A DNA stretch of 42,418 bases from Nanobdellati archaeon (GTDB lineage Archaea; Nanobdellota; Nanobdellia; Woesearchaeales; GCA-2686295), in contig JACNFY010000033.1 in assembly GCA_014384375.1 (NCBI GenBank), positions 1 through 42,418 of the forward strand. Direction: 5' to 3'. Position 1 is the first letter of the stretch. The number at the start of each line of letters is the position of its first letter. Position numbers and translations under genes: made by a program. Below, one piece after another: positions 16,671 through 24,652 of the stretch. Below the pieces are notes generated by a model that made no database searches, had not been told where the DNA came from, and saw nothing but the letters and a program-made list of their open reading frames with translations.

Positions 16671-17287
16671 AATACTGCCTCCAGTAATCTAAGTATTTTC
16701 TCTTTGTTTTTATCTTGAGCTTTTTTTATTTCTTCAATGGTTAATCGCTTTTTAGTTATTCCATTTGCATAATTATCAACTGAGCAGATAGCAGCGTATT
16801 TAATTCCTAATTCTTTTGCCAATGTTGCTTCATTAGCCATTGTCATTCCAACAATATCCGCATAGTTTTTTATCATGTTTATCTCTGCTTTTGTCTCTAG
16901 TCTTGGACCGATTGTTTGGATGTAAATACCACTTTCCACAACAGTCATGCTTATCTTCTTAGCGGCAGTTATTATTTTCTGTCTTAGCTCTTCATTCAAA
17001 GCAGGGGTTATGTGCGCTGCTTTTAAGTCATGGTATGTCTGGATGTTTTTCAGGTTAATGTAATCATTAGGAATCACAATAGAACCTGGTGATATGCCAA
17101 GTTTTAGGGAGCCTACAGAACAAATACCAATCACAGTATCAACACCTTTGTTCTTCAATGATAGAAGATTAGCTTTGTGGTCTACTTTGTGTGGTGGAAT
17201 ATTTTTACCGTGTCTTTGCAGAAATACAACTCCCTGTTTTTCAAAATCCTTAAAACCAGATCCCCCTATAATAGCGATTTCCCCCAT
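16667..17287 (-). CDS. MTAP/PNP-family purine nucleoside phosphorylase, probably methylthioinosine phosphorylase
   Basis: The 206-residue protein has the family motifs IIGGSGFKDF, PPHKVDHKAN, IQTIGPRLETKAE and GMTMANEATLAKELGIKYA. The base-recognition segment is SVDNYANG: the Asn resembles 6-oxopurine-specific enzymes more than adenine-specific MTAP, which has an Asp-rich segment here. That fits methylthioinosine, the product of the coupled deaminase. It is about 50 residues shorter than typical MTAP. The products would be hypoxanthine and methylthioribose-1-phosphate. The substrate assignment is inference from context plus this residue. Confidence 0.85.
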   Translation of the reverse strand: MGEIAIIGGSGFKDFEKQGVVFLQRHGKNIPPHKVDHKANLLSLKNKGVDTVIGICSVGSLKLGISPGSIVIPNDYINLKNIQTYHDLKAAHITPALNEELRQKIITAAKKISMTVVESGIYIQTIGPRLETKAEINMIKNYADIVGMTMANEATLAKELGIKYAAICSVDNYANGITKKRLTIEEIKKAQDKNKEKILRLLEAVL

Positions 17288-17310
17288 TTGAATAAAGACA
17301 TGAAAAACTA

Positions 17311-17320
17311 TTTATATAAT
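17311..17320 (+). promoter_or_regulatory. TATA box of the ASCH gene
   Basis: TTTATATAAT is centred about 25 nt before ATG 17340, indicating a leaderless transcript. Confidence 0.5.
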
Positions 17321-17339
17321 TTTCTTATATCTTGATTTT

Positions 17340-17702
17340 ATGAAAGCTCTTTCGTTAAAACAACCTTGGGCAGAATTAATACTGCAAGGTAAGAAGAAGA
17401 TAGAAACCAGGAAATGGAAAACTAATTTTAGAGGTAAATTCTATATCCATGCCTCTAAGAACATCGATTTGATACCAGCGAAAGAGTTTGGATTGAAGGA
17501 TTTCCAGACAGGCGCTTTGATTGGCAAGGCAGAGCTAGTTGATGTCAAAGAATACAAAGATGAGAAAGACTTTCATAAGGATGACGACAAACACCTGGCT
17601 AGAGGATTAGGATTCAGGAAATATGGTTTCATACTAAAGAATGTGAAAAGAATAAAACCAATTCCATATAAAGGACAACTGAATTTCTTTGAAGTAAAAT
17701 AA
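17340..17702 (+). CDS. ASCH-domain protein
   Basis: The 120-residue protein has the ASCH beta-barrel signature at its N-terminus: MKALSLKQPWAELILQGKKKIETRKW, with the GxKxxExR core. ASCH domains bind RNA or act on nucleosides (some are N4-acetylcytidine amidohydrolases), and they are found with translation and RNA metabolism. The function cannot be narrowed from sequence. It is a single gene, convergent with pyrF with a 6-bp gap. Confidence 0.9.
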   Translation: MKALSLKQPWAELILQGKKKIETRKWKTNFRGKFYIHASKNIDLIPAKEFGLKDFQTGALIGKAELVDVKEYKDEKDFHKDDDKHLARGLGFRKYGFILKNVKRIKPIPYKGQLNFFEVK

Positions 17703-17708
17703 AAAAAA

Positions 17709-18590
17709 TTAAGGTGTATAACCAATTTGCTCGTTGAGTTTATGAAGTTCTGCAACGCACACCTTTGCAAAGTCTTCTGGTGCAGGCGGTTTCTTCCACG
17801 GATGTGTCAGACCGCTTGAGCTGTTTATTCTAATAATACTCAAACCATATCCTACATCTCTTAATCTGCTGGAGACTTCTTCTGCGCTTCCTCCCTGGCT
17901 ACCAACGCCTGGAATCAGCAATGGAATATCTTTTCCAGTGAAGAACTCAGCCAAATCACTCAACTCTTCTGGTGAAGTTGCACCAACAACAGCACCAATT
18001 CCTGGATGGTCTGCAGCCCATTCAACTATCTTAGAAGCGACATGTTTGTAAAGAGGCAAATCTTGCGACATCAAATTCTGAAAATCTCTTGCTCCCTTAT
18101 TTGAGGTCCTATCTAAGACATAAACTCCTTTTCCTTGCTCTTCATTGCAGTACTCTCCAAACGGCATCACTGAATCTGTTCCCATGTAGGGCGATACTGT
18201 CACAGCGTCAGCTTCCCATACATCAAAGCCTTCTATTCCATAGTTGGCAGATGACTTCGCGATATCACCTCTTTTATAATCGAGAATTATTGGCGTTCCT
18301 GGAAAAATCTCTTCAATCATGTTCATAACTAATGATAAACCCACACTTCCAGAGAAGTCTCTTGTTCTTCTTGGTCTATCATGCTTTAGATAGAACCCTT
18401 GATTTGGTTTGAATGCTCCAGGCAGAACACCTTGCTCTTTCATCTCATGAAAAAGTTGTCCAAGATACAAATTAAACTCTCTTATACCCTTAAACTGTTC
18501 AGGCATCGCTTCAACAACAGGGTCAAGACCCATGCAAACGATGCTGTTGTTTGTTTTAGCTGATTCCCTTAATTTGTCTAGATAATTCAT
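17709..18590 (-). CDS. pyrF: Orotidine 5'-phosphate decarboxylase
   Basis: The 293-residue protein belongs to the longer (type 2) OMP decarboxylase group. The catalytic DxKxxD motif is LDYKRGDIAKS with Asp104, Lys106 and Asp109. VCMGLDPV at the N-terminus and PLLIPGVGSQGG in the phosphate-gripper region are also diagnostic. It decarboxylates OMP to UMP, the last step of de novo pyrimidine synthesis. It is 1 bp from the OPRT gene, so the last two steps of the pathway are co-expressed. Confidence 0.93.
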   Translation of the reverse strand: MNYLDKLRESAKTNNSIVCMGLDPVVEAMPEQFKGIREFNLYLGQLFHEMKEQGVLPGAFKPNQGFYLKHDRPRRTRDFSGSVGLSLVMNMIEEIFPGTPIILDYKRGDIAKSSANYGIEGFDVWEADAVTVSPYMGTDSVMPFGEYCNEEQGKGVYVLDRTSNKGARDFQNLMSQDLPLYKHVASKIVEWAADHPGIGAVVGATSPEELSDLAEFFTGKDIPLLIPGVGSQGGSAEEVSSRLRDVGYGLSIIRINSSSGLTHPWKKPPAPEDFAKVCVAELHKLNEQIGYTP

Positions 18591-18591
18591 T

Positions 18592-19725
18592 TTATTCCAC
18601 CCCCAACTTCAATGATTGTAATCCATAGGTCTTGAATTCTCTTTCAATCGCTTTTACTAATTCCGGACATTTGTCGCTTGCTTTGACTGCTTCTGGCAAG
18701 AATTCTGGAGCAGTAATCATAGCGTGATAAGGAATTCCCATATGATCGAAAGCGTCAGAAACTCCCATTGCACCAATGTATTCCAATCCAGTAGCATGTT
18801 GATATATTTTTTTGAAAGCAGCAACAACTTCTGGATCATCCAATCCAGGAATTGGTGTTAACTCTGTCCTATTTGTCACACCTATAACTCCTTCAACTTT
18901 TATATCAGCTTGTCTTAATTCATACGCTTTTTTTATTGCTGAACCACCAGTTGTTGTAACATCCTCAACTTCTACAACACCAGAGGGATTATTAAGTATG
19001 AGAGTTCCACCATCTGCATAGAAAACCTCGACATCATCTGGCGCATATTTCTTTTCAATTACTCCTTCGGCAATATCAGTATAAACAATTCCAACAATCT
19101 CTGTTCCTGTAATACCAAACAAATCTTCAAAATTATTCTCTTTTGCCCAAGGACCATTAATAACTAAAACAGTTCTTCCTTCAGGTTTTCCAACATAAGA
19201 ATGCTGATCTTTCTCATCTCCATGAGTTTTTGTTACTTGCCTGAACATTGGCATTATTAATTTTTCAGATGCAAATTTATTCTTGGTTGACAAAACATGT
19301 TGGGTTAGCAAAGCCAATTCCTTAGCAGGGGTATCTGCAGGATATCCTATATAACAATTTGGATTTAGTCTGCCAGTTTGTTCTATAATGTCTTCTGCAA
19401 TATCACTAAGCTCTATAGAATCAAGCATTTGACCAGGCGCTTTCAATATTTCTTGTCCTAATATATGATTCATAGCAACACCAATCTTTGTTGCTCCTTC
19501 AGGCACTCCGTAGAAAATCTTTCCTGCAATCCCTTTGTCTGTTGCAAAGTTAATAACATATTCAGCTAAAATGTATAACAAAGCAGGATCATTAGTCACA
19601 TCACGCCAATTGACATACCAATTAGACATCCTTTTAGATTTCAATTGTTTCTCTTTCGGAAAGATTCCAACAACACCACTTTCTAGAACAAATCTTTTGA
19701 ATTCTGCTTGATCAAATTCACCCAT
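18592..19725 (-). CDS. pyrE: Orotate phosphoribosyltransferase, enlarged form
   Basis: The 377-residue protein has the OPRT hallmarks: FYGVPEGATKIG (about 71-82), the flexible catalytic loop with MFRQVTKTHG (about 160-169) and the PRPP-binding motif VEDVTTTGGS (253-262). Standard OPRT is about 170-220 residues. Here there are two extra blocks: about 87-155 between the first strand region and the catalytic loop, and about 185-250 between that loop and the PRPP motif. It should make OMP from orotate and PRPP and sits directly upstream of pyrF. AGGGGTG precedes ATG 19725. Confidence 0.88.
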   Translation of the reverse strand: MGEFDQAEFKRFVLESGVVGIFPKEKQLKSKRMSNWYVNWRDVTNDPALLYILAEYVINFATDKGIAGKIFYGVPEGATKIGVAMNHILGQEILKAPGQMLDSIELSDIAEDIIEQTGRLNPNCYIGYPADTPAKELALLTQHVLSTKNKFASEKLIMPMFRQVTKTHGDEKDQHSYVGKPEGRTVLVINGPWAKENNFEDLFGITGTEIVGIVYTDIAEGVIEKKYAPDDVEVFYADGGTLILNNPSGVVEVEDVTTTGGSAIKKAYELRQADIKVEGVIGVTNRTELTPIPGLDDPEVVAAFKKIYQHATGLEYIGAMGVSDAFDHMGIPYHAMITAPEFLPEAVKASDKCPELVKAIEREFKTYGLQSLKLGVE

Positions 19726-19804
19726 AAATTAGCACCCCTATAAATATTTGAAAAAAAGGACACCATTAAATTATTTAAATTTATCTATTCTAGAAGGGTA
19801 ACAA

Positions 19805-20506
19805 TTATTTTTTCATGTAGAATTGTCGCTTTTTCTCATCAAACCTTTCAATTGCGTATCTGAGCATTGTTCTTGGCATTTGCTTGTAATGTTTCCTCAG
19901 GAACCTCTCTTCTACTGCCTGGTCTCGTTTGCCAATCTCTCTCAGCATCCAGCCAACAGCTTTATGGATTAAGTCATGACCATCATGCAACAATATTCCT
20001 GAAACTTTCAAGGTATCTTCGAACTCGTTGTTCTTTATGAATTCAAAAGTTGTTATTATCGAAATTCTTCGAGTCCATAATCTTCTTGATTTCACCCATT
20101 TGTAAAGCTTCTTTTTTTCTTTGGAATGTTCTAGCATGTATGGGCCAAGAATTTTGTCACAAGTACAGTCAATTAAATCCCAGTTGTTGATTCTATCAAA
20201 GTTTTTTATGTAAAAATTGTAGATTTTCTTTTTTTCTTTATCACTTGCTCTTTGAAATTTGTAGACAAGGATAAATATACCTGTTAATCTGTATTCATGA
20301 ATTTTGTTATTCAATAGAATCTGTATGTCTTTGAAGTCAAGATCGATGTATTTCTTTGCAATGCTTCTCTGCTCAGGCACTGTCGGTCCTATAAACACAT
20401 CTCCTTCGCCATACTCTCCAGGTCCTGTCTTGAAGAACCTTTGCATTATTGCAGCTTTCTTAGGATTAGAAAGTTTTTGAAGTTCTTTTTTTAGTTGATT
20501 TAACAT
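19805..20506 (-). CDS. AlkD-like DNA alkylation repair protein
   Basis: From ATG 20506 the protein has 233 residues. It matches the HEAT-like-repeat DNA glycosylase family AlkD: FFKTGPGEYGEGDVFIG near the N-terminus, NNWDLIDCTCDKILG with the catalytic-region Trp and Asp, then HDLIHKAVGWMLREIGKRD and PRTMLRYAIER at the C-terminus. AlkD excises cationic alkylated bases (3-methyladenine, 7-methylguanine). The frame continues upstream to 20629, but that part would overlap the divergent promoter and has no homology-like content. Confidence 0.92.
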   Translation of the reverse strand: MLNQLKKELQKLSNPKKAAIMQRFFKTGPGEYGEGDVFIGPTVPEQRSIAKKYIDLDFKDIQILLNNKIHEYRLTGIFILVYKFQRASDKEKKKIYNFYIKNFDRINNWDLIDCTCDKILGPYMLEHSKEKKKLYKWVKSRRLWTRRISIITTFEFIKNNEFEDTLKVSGILLHDGHDLIHKAVGWMLREIGKRDQAVEERFLRKHYKQMPRTMLRYAIERFDEKKRQFYMKK

Positions 20507-20528
20507 ATTACGCGAAAAAAACGAGGAA

Positions 20529-20538
20529 ATATATAAAA
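20529..20538 (+). promoter_or_regulatory. TATA box of the radical SAM gene
   Basis: ATATATAAAA lies about 29 nt before ATG 20562, in the 55-bp divergent interval shared with alkD; the transcript would be leaderless. Confidence 0.5.
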
Positions 20539-20561
20539 ATAACCATTCTTTCACACCTTTC

Positions 20562-21413
20562 ATGGTTGTTGACTCCAGAGCTATTTTTAATTTAGGATTT
20601 GCTTGTAATAATTGCTGTATTATGTGCACTTACAAGCTTCCTGAAGAGACTTACATGGTCTCTTTTGAAGAAGCAAAGTCCATGATTAACAATCTCGGAG
20701 ATGTAGACGGCAATGTAATTATGACTGGCGGTGAGCCCACTATAAGAAAGGATTTCTTTGAGATTCTGGATTACATTGGTGAGAGGCATCCTGACAATGA
20801 TATTCATCTAAGCACTAACGCTACCACCTTTGCTGACCCAGATTTTACTAAAAGAGTTGCAAGGTATCCCAAGGTTTACGTCACCACAGAATTCCACGGC
20901 TCAACCCCTGAGAAGCATGACGCAATAACCAGGACAAAGGGAAGCTTTAAACGAACATATGACGGTATTAAAAACATGCTGAAGTACGGCGTAAGATTCC
21001 AGATAAGGGAAGTAATCCATAAGATGAACTATCAAGATTTGCCGGCAATTGCTAAGTTCTTGGTAAAAGAGTTTCCAGAGCTTAGAAAAACAGTAATCTT
21101 CACAATTGACTTTATAGGCAATGCCAAGAGGAACATTGACGCTGTTTTCGTTAAGAACTCAGAGATAATACCTTATGTTGAGGAAGCAACCAAAATCTTT
21201 GAAAGAAACAATGTCCAAGTAACATATTTCCAGATACCCTGCTGCATGCTGAAAAAGAAGTACAGGTACAAAGTAGTGCCGAACAATGTCAGCTCTGACA
21301 GGATATACTTCGACAAGAAATGTGATGCCTGTTCTTACAGAAACAAATGTTCAGGTGTTTGGAGAACATATGCAGAGAAAGCAGGAGTGGGTGAGTTGAA
21401 GCCTATTCCTTAA
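20562..21413 (+). CDS. Radical SAM protein with C-terminal Cys cluster
   Basis: The 283-residue protein has a radical SAM cluster motif CNNCCIMC, giving CxxxCxxC with Cys15, Cys19 and Cys22, followed by TGGEPTIRKDFFEIL (the GGEP SAM-binding motif). The C-terminus has IPCCML and KKCDACSYRNKCSGVW, resembling the auxiliary Fe-S (SPASM/twitch-like) regions of peptide- or cofactor-modifying enzymes. No precursor peptide or pathway partner is adjacent, so the substrate is unknown. It overlaps the convergent aIF2-gamma gene by 11 bp. Confidence 0.88.
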   Translation: MVVDSRAIFNLGFACNNCCIMCTYKLPEETYMVSFEEAKSMINNLGDVDGNVIMTGGEPTIRKDFFEILDYIGERHPDNDIHLSTNATTFADPDFTKRVARYPKVYVTTEFHGSTPEKHDAITRTKGSFKRTYDGIKNMLKYGVRFQIREVIHKMNYQDLPAIAKFLVKEFPELRKTVIFTIDFIGNAKRNIDAVFVKNSEIIPYVEEATKIFERNNVQVTYFQIPCCMLKKKYRYKVVPNNVSSDRIYFDKKCDACSYRNKCSGVWRTYAEKAGVGELKPIP

Positions 21414-22650
21414 TAACACCATAACCTATCAGTCTAAACCTTGTGCCTACTCTTCTGCTTATAGTTACTTTGCTGCCGACTTCTGCGCAGATTGGTTTTT
21501 TCAGGCGACATTTGAATTGGTCTTTGCCAAGTTCTTCGACAAACCCTACTGTTGCTGCACTGTTGACATTCAGCATGAATATCTCATTCATCTTTACCGG
21601 TTCAACATCAAGTTCTTGCTCACTTCCAATAACCTTATCTAACAGGTTCATCTCTAATGTCAGATTAGTCCAGACAGGTGGTAGCTTGTCAGGCAACCCT
21701 ACAAGGTTTCCAACAAGTTTGTCTGAGCTTACAACACTTGAATCCAAGGTTGTCATTATGGCAGCTGAGCCGCCCGGACCTATCTCCTTGACAGGATGTC
21801 CGCCAGTCATGCAAGAAGTTACTTTTGTGAATATTGGTTTGGCAACAACCTTGTTTTGCTCCTCAACTACACGGCCAGGTCTTACCTCTATCCTGTCACC
21901 AATCTTTATGCCTCCTTGAAACAACGCGCCTCCAATAACTCCTCCTTTCAAATCCTTTGGCTTGAGACCTGGCTTGTTTATATCAAAGCTTCTTGCCACA
22001 AACATCATAGGCTCTTTGCCTGCAGCTCTCTTCGGAGTAGGAATCTGTTTCTCTATTGCTTCTATTAAAAAACTAACATTGACTCCTTTCTGTGCGCTCA
22101 CAGGTATTATTGGTGCCTTCTCATAATCTGTTCCTTTCAAGAATTTCTTTATCTGCTTGTAGTTTCTCAATGCTCTTTCTTTTGTCACAACATCTATCTT
22201 GTTTTGAACAACTACTATGTTCTTTATACCTGCAATCTGCAAACCCATCAAATGCTCCCTTGTCTGGGGCTGCGGGCAGTTCTCGTTTGCTGCTATCAGA
22301 AGAATAGCGCCATCCATTATCCTAGCTCCTGAGAGCATCGTTGCCATAAGACTTTCATGCCCTGGAGCATCAACAAATGACACCATCCTAATAACTTTTG
22401 TTTTAACCTTGTGTTTCTCACAGGTTTCCTTAACAGTATAAGCATTTTCACCCTTACATTTTGGACATTTCCTGAAAATAGCGTCTGCATAACCAAGCCT
22501 TATTGTTATCCCTCTTTTGATTTCTTCAGAATGAGTGTCAGTCCATTTTCCTGATAATTTCTCTGTCAAGGTTGTCTTTCCATGGTCTACATGGCCAACT
22601 AATCCTATGTTAATCTCAGGGGATAATTCCTCTTTCTTCTTTCCAGCCAT
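21403..22650 (-). CDS. eif2g: Translation initiation factor aIF2 subunit gamma
   Basis: The 415-residue GTPase has G1 GHVDHGKTTL, the switch Thr in GITIRLGY, a zinc knuckle (CPKC...C.KH, about residues 62-80) typical of archaeal and eukaryotic IF2-gamma, G3 DAPGHESL and G4 QNKIDVV. Domains 2 and 3 follow. It binds initiator Met-tRNA together with the alpha and beta subunits and delivers it to the 30S subunit. A TATA box (plus-strand 22673-22682) about 27 nt before ATG 22650 indicates a leaderless mRNA. It is divergent from rps7. Confidence 0.96.
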   Translation of the reverse strand: MAGKKKEELSPEINIGLVGHVDHGKTTLTEKLSGKWTDTHSEEIKRGITIRLGYADAIFRKCPKCKGENAYTVKETCEKHKVKTKVIRMVSFVDAPGHESLMATMLSGARIMDGAILLIAANENCPQPQTREHLMGLQIAGIKNIVVVQNKIDVVTKERALRNYKQIKKFLKGTDYEKAPIIPVSAQKGVNVSFLIEAIEKQIPTPKRAAGKEPMMFVARSFDINKPGLKPKDLKGGVIGGALFQGGIKIGDRIEVRPGRVVEEQNKVVAKPIFTKVTSCMTGGHPVKEIGPGGSAAIMTTLDSSVVSSDKLVGNLVGLPDKLPPVWTNLTLEMNLLDKVIGSEQELDVEPVKMNEIFMLNVNSAATVGFVEELGKDQFKCRLKKPICAEVGSKVTISRRVGTRFRLIGYGVIKE

Positions 22651-22672
22651 TAAACGCTTGGAAACAGCGTGG

Positions 22673-22682
22673 TTTTATAAAT
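22673..22682 (-). promoter_or_regulatory. TATA box of the aIF2-gamma gene
   Basis: ATTTATAAAA on the minus strand is about 27 nt before ATG 22650. Confidence 0.5.
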
Positions 22683-22698
22683 TTTATTCATCAAAACT

Positions 22699-22706
22699 TT
22701 TATAAA
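22699..22706 (+). promoter_or_regulatory. TATA box of the rps7 gene
   Basis: TTTATAAA is centred about 26 nt before ATG 22729, indicating a leaderless transcript. Confidence 0.55.
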
Positions 22707-22728
22707 TAGTCTATTATTCCACGGAGCC

Positions 22729-23328
22729 ATGGCTCAAGTAGAAGCTTTTAACAGGTGGGATTGCTCGAATATAAAAGTTGAGGATCCTGGATTACAGAGA
22801 TACATAAACATCAAACCAGTCTTTGTACCAAGGACAGGCGCGAGATACGCTGGTAACAGATTTCACAAGTCAAGGATTTTCATAGTTGAAAGACTTATCA
22901 ACAAGGTTATGAACCCAGGCCACAAGGGTAAGAAGCACAAGATTACAAGCGGCTTGTGCACTGGTAAATCAACCACTGCTTACGGGTTGGTTGAGAAAGC
23001 TTTCAAGATTATTGAGCAGAAGCTCAAGAAAAACCCTGTAGAGGTGTTTGTCAAGGCCTTGGAGAACTCTGCACCAAGAGAAGAGATTGTTGCGATTGAA
23101 TACGGTGGAGCTCGCTACCCAAAATCTGTTGAGTGCTCACCGCAGAGAAGGATTGACGTTGCCCTGAGAATGATGACACAGGGTGCTTATCAGAAAGCCT
23201 TTAATTCTAAGAAAAAAGCAGAAACATGCCTTGCTGATGAAATCATAGCAGCCTATCAGTTAAGCCAGAGTTCAAACGCTATAGCCAAGAAGTTAGAGCT
23301 TGAAAGACAAGCAGACGCGAGTAAGTAA
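22729..23328 (+). CDS. rps7: Small ribosomal subunit protein uS7
   Basis: The 199-residue protein matches archaeal uS7. It has a basic N-terminal arm region (FNRWDCSNIK), the core NKVMNPGHKGKKHKITSG and VFVKALENSAPREEIV, and the conserved C-terminal QRRIDVALRMM and ECSPQR segments. It nucleates assembly of the 30S head and contacts tRNA in the E site. Length is typical for archaea. It stands apart from S12 and EF-1A, with which it is linked in many archaea, and is followed by two degenerate small genes. Confidence 0.96.
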   Translation: MAQVEAFNRWDCSNIKVEDPGLQRYINIKPVFVPRTGARYAGNRFHKSRIFIVERLINKVMNPGHKGKKHKITSGLCTGKSTTAYGLVEKAFKIIEQKLKKNPVEVFVKALENSAPREEIVAIEYGGARYPKSVECSPQRRIDVALRMMTQGAYQKAFNSKKKAETCLADEIIAAYQLSQSSNAIAKKLELERQADASK

Positions 23329-23330
23329 TT

Positions 23331-23600
23331 CTATACAGCCCTATCTAACAAATCTTTGAGTCTTAACATCGGATTAGAAACAGTTTCTTCTTCTTGGAAC
23401 TCTTCACGATCCACGTGTTCAAGCTCTCTAATTTTATACCTTATCCTTTGAATATCATTCAACAGCCTCTCCCTATCAAGTTGACCTTCAAGAACGTACT
23501 ACTGGATCTCGACTAAAGATTCTTCTATCTGAGCTAATCCGCTCATCACTCTTTCGGTTTCTTTTTTAAGACCTTGAAGAATCAGTTCTAGAATATTCAA
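23331..23600 (-). pseudogene. Small coiled-coil protein gene interrupted by an in-frame TAG
   Basis: From TTG 23600 the minus strand reads MNILELILQGLKKETERVM and continues for 33 codons to a TAG at 23499-23501. The same frame resumes as YVLEGQLDRERLLNDIQ and runs for 55 more codons to a TAG at 23331-23333. Both halves are heptad-rich and acidic, with the same style and codon use, as if one ~89-residue coiled-coil protein. Simple explanations are a nonsense mutation (pseudogene) or a single-base sequencing error; readthrough is possible but unsupported. The start overlaps the toxin remnant on the other strand. Confidence 0.5.
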
Positions 23601-23775
23601 AAAATTACAAGAAACAAAAAAAGATCCTCATCATTACTTTGAAAGGTTAACAAGAAAGTTCTTATACAAACTCAGAGTTGGAAAGTATAGAATAATTGCA
23701 GATATTAAAGATAAAGAAATTGTAATATTGATTCTGTATATAGGACATAGAAGAAATATCTACAAAAAAATCTAA
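23578..23775 (+). pseudogene. RelE/ParE-type toxin remnant, 5' end lost
   Basis: The frame after the TGA at 23575-23577 encodes 65 residues. They include KKDPHHYFERL and then KLRVGKYRIIADIKDKEIV and GHRRNIYKKI, the conserved second half of RelE/ParE mRNA-interferase toxins. No ATG, GTG or TTG gives a sensible start, and the first strand and helix of the fold are missing. An adjacent frame (KTLKNQF before 23590) may hold part of the lost N-terminus after a frameshift. No cognate antitoxin is visible. The remaining 110 bp to 23889 show nothing recognisable. Confidence 0.6.
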
Positions 23776-23889
23776 AAGGAGCCAGAAATCAATTGAATAT
23801 AATCATTGTTAAACTCATCGTTAGGGTTGAATTTTAGTACAACATTTCGAAGAAAAAATTCAGAGTTCTTAATGACTTTTTAGAATCAT

Positions 23890-24549
23890 TCATGGCAAAT
23901 CTTCAAAGTTCAGCACCGGCTTTTTGAACTTCGGGTAGTCATCATATGCTATCCTTTCACAGGCCGTGTTTACAAAGCAGTCTATAAATGGGAAGTCTTC
24001 TAGTCTGTCAAACTCTATGTTGTTATTCACCAAAAAATAGAAGTCCTTGTCTGGGTATTTTTTCTTTATTTTCATGAATTGTAACAATTTGTTCTGGCCT
24101 GGCTTTGTCGTTACCAAGACACCGATGTTCTTGCTTATTAAGAACTTTGTCTTTGTGGCATCGAGTCTCTTTCTTATGAGTGTCGCATATCTCTTTGTCA
24201 GCTTAGAATACTTGTTCTCCACATGATTGTAGATGTGTACTAGCTTATCATTCTTTATAATCAATGCTTGTGGGTGGAACAATCCATCGCCAACATAGAA
24301 GAAAGCATCAAAATCTCCCTCAATCCTCTCTGTGTCGCAGCCAAGAAGCTGTCCTTTCTGGATTGTATGCCTTGGCTTTATCAACAGGACTTTTTTATCT
24401 GATTTCTCCAGTTGTTTTATAATATCATCTCTCTGGTCTATCAGCTGCGCTGTCATGAAGAACATTATTTTCTCTGGCAACTTTTCCAAGACACTTTTAG
24501 GTATATCAACTCTTTCCTTATATTTTGCTTCCACAAAGTATGTCTTCAT
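23890..24549 (-). CDS. Dph2-like protein lacking the N-terminal domain
   Basis: The 219-residue protein matches domains 2 and 3 of archaeal Dph2, which makes the 3-amino-3-carboxypropyl radical for diphthamide on EF-2. Recognisable segments are KGQLLGCD (Cys71), FFYVGDGLFHPQAL, TTKPGQN and CFVNTACERI (Cys191, Cys197). In Dph2 three Cys residues, one per domain, hold the 4Fe-4S cluster. The Cys71-Cys197 spacing (126) fits the second and third ligands, but the first domain and its Cys are absent, as no in-frame extension exists beyond ATG 24549. It may need a partner or have another role. Confidence 0.8.
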   Translation of the reverse strand: MKTYFVEAKYKERVDIPKSVLEKLPEKIMFFMTAQLIDQRDDIIKQLEKSDKKVLLIKPRHTIQKGQLLGCDTERIEGDFDAFFYVGDGLFHPQALIIKNDKLVHIYNHVENKYSKLTKRYATLIRKRLDATKTKFLISKNIGVLVTTKPGQNKLLQFMKIKKKYPDKDFYFLVNNNIEFDRLEDFPFIDCFVNTACERIAYDDYPKFKKPVLNFEDLP

Positions 24550-24620
24550 GCTCTTTCGGAAATGATTTTGTTTTAAAAAGTTATCTTGTATCGATTACCA
24601 CTAACGAATTGAACTAATTA

Positions 24621-24629
24621 TTTATATAG
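24621..24629 (+). promoter_or_regulatory. TATA box of the permease-methyltransferase gene
   Basis: TTTATATAG is centred about 28 nt before ATG 24653; the transcript would be leaderless. Confidence 0.5.
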
Positions 24630-24652
24630 AATAAACTAAATTAGACAAGAAC

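Noticed and set aside
21443-21919. 158-codon open frame opposite the aIF2-gamma gene
   Set aside because: It is antisense to a highly conserved gene, has low-complexity Ser/Thr/Pro-rich content and no start context; it is a shadow frame.
22653-22675. Possible operator hairpin between aIF2-gamma and rps7 (ACGCT...AGCGT)
   Set aside because: Only 5 paired bases, expected by chance in this interval.
23499-23501. TAG as pyrrolysine codon
   Set aside because: Nothing in the window supports a pyrrolysine system; nonsense mutation or sequence error is simpler.
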